Of a DNA stretch of 6,429 nt, positions 6,149 to 6,429 are shown in pieces. How positions within the stretch are numbered: position 1 is the first letter of the stretch; each line of letters begins with the position of its first letter. The position numbers and the translations under genes were made by a program. The DNA is taken from positions 1 through 6,429 of the forward strand of contig QIIJ01000513.1 of assembly GCA_003232595.1 (NCBI GenBank), given 5' to 3'. The notes beneath the pieces are model-generated. The model was not told where the DNA came from. It saw nothing but the letters and a program-made list of their open reading frames with translations, and searched no databases. The DNA is from Aurantimonadaceae bacterium (GTDB lineage Bacteria > Pseudomonadota > Alphaproteobacteria > Rhizobiales > Rhizobiaceae).

Positions 6149-6429
6149 CTAACATACAAGAAAGGGCCTGATCCAGCGGGACGTAAAATCAGGATCAAGA
6201 ATTACGCCAGCCAGTTCCTCCGCAATAACCGGCGCACGCAGAAAGCCTGCACCGGCGTGGCTCATGGAATAATATATATCGGGGTTTTCACGGCTACGGC
6301 CAAGGCGCAATAAACCGTCACCAACAAGCGAGCGGATGCCCACTCTTTTTTCGACAATTTTGAGGTTGACAATCTCAGGGACAAATTTGGTTGTCTCTGT
6401 CAGAATTTGTTCGACTATATGCTCACACA
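6149..6429 (-). CDS. FAD-dependent oxidoreductase (DAO family), C-terminal end only
   Basis: The last 92 residues of a longer protein whose start lies beyond the window. The frame is open from the edge (first whole codon at 6427) to the TAG at 6151-6149. It carries the C-terminal signature of DAO-fold flavoenzymes such as D-amino-acid dehydrogenases and glycine oxidase-like proteins: RVGIRSLVGDGLLRLGR, corresponding to the common GxRP...DGxPxxG stretch near the flavin, then IYYSMSHAGAGFLRAPVIAEELAGVIL, the glycine-rich turn and last helix that close the FAD site. The Arg of VGIR is the conserved position that often contacts the substrate carboxylate. The usual Pro after it is Ser here. The substrate cannot be told from this fragment. 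An NTF2-like gene follows at 33 bp on the same strand. Confidence 0.75.
   Translation of the reverse strand, partial: CEHIVEQILTETTKFVPEIVNLKIVEKRVGIRSLVGDGLLRLGRSRENPDIYYSMSHAGAGFLRAPVIAEELAGVILDPDFTSRWIRPFLVC

Overview
The window reads as ordinary core chromosome of an alphaproteobacterium, most likely a member of the Hyphomicrobiales (Rhizobiales). The reasons are the block rmuC / def-fmt-truA, the NGHASLLPRWRGAAPIQ form of the Fmt active site, the Def sequence, and a DUF2189 membrane protein. Base composition looks balanced (about half G+C by eye) and even across the window. I see no mobile element, tRNA, rRNA, CRISPR array or sign of recent transfer. Genus and species cannot be read from the sequence.

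Layout from the left, with most genes on the minus strand. Positions 1-1069 hold deoB (phosphopentomutase), which lacks its C-terminal end because the window stops. Next is a DUF2189 polytopic membrane protein (1169-1969). Then comes a compact formyl-methionine/tRNA block: truA (2055-2804), fmt (2807-3742) and def (3773-4351), transcribed def -> fmt -> truA. A 102-bp AT-rich divergent promoter region (4352-4453) separates def from rmuC, which runs on the plus strand (4454-5662). Tail to tail with rmuC, 6 bp away, is an NTF2-like small protein (5669-6115). Upstream of that on the minus strand is the C-terminal end of a DAO-type FAD-dependent oxidoreductase (6149 to the window edge).

How the genes fit together: Fmt formylates Met-tRNAfMet so that translation can start, and Def removes the formyl group from nascent proteins. 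TruA modifies the tRNA anticodon arm and is probably translated by coupling, since only 2 nt separate it from fmt. RmuC is a membrane-anchored predicted nuclease linked to genome stability and probably shares only the promoter region with def. DUF2189 and deoB lie downstream on the same strand after gaps of 85 and 99 bp. They could be read through from def-fmt-truA or have their own promoters; I found no convincing promoter or terminator in either gap. The oxidoreductase and the NTF2-like gene look like a two-gene unit.

No stretch over 300 bases lacks a gene, and I found no new biological system. The points most worth a second look are the def/rmuC divergent region, where both -10-like boxes sit exactly 7 nt from the start codons with no Shine-Dalgarno sequence (possible paired leaderless transcripts), and an unusually long acidic loop in the peptide deformylase.
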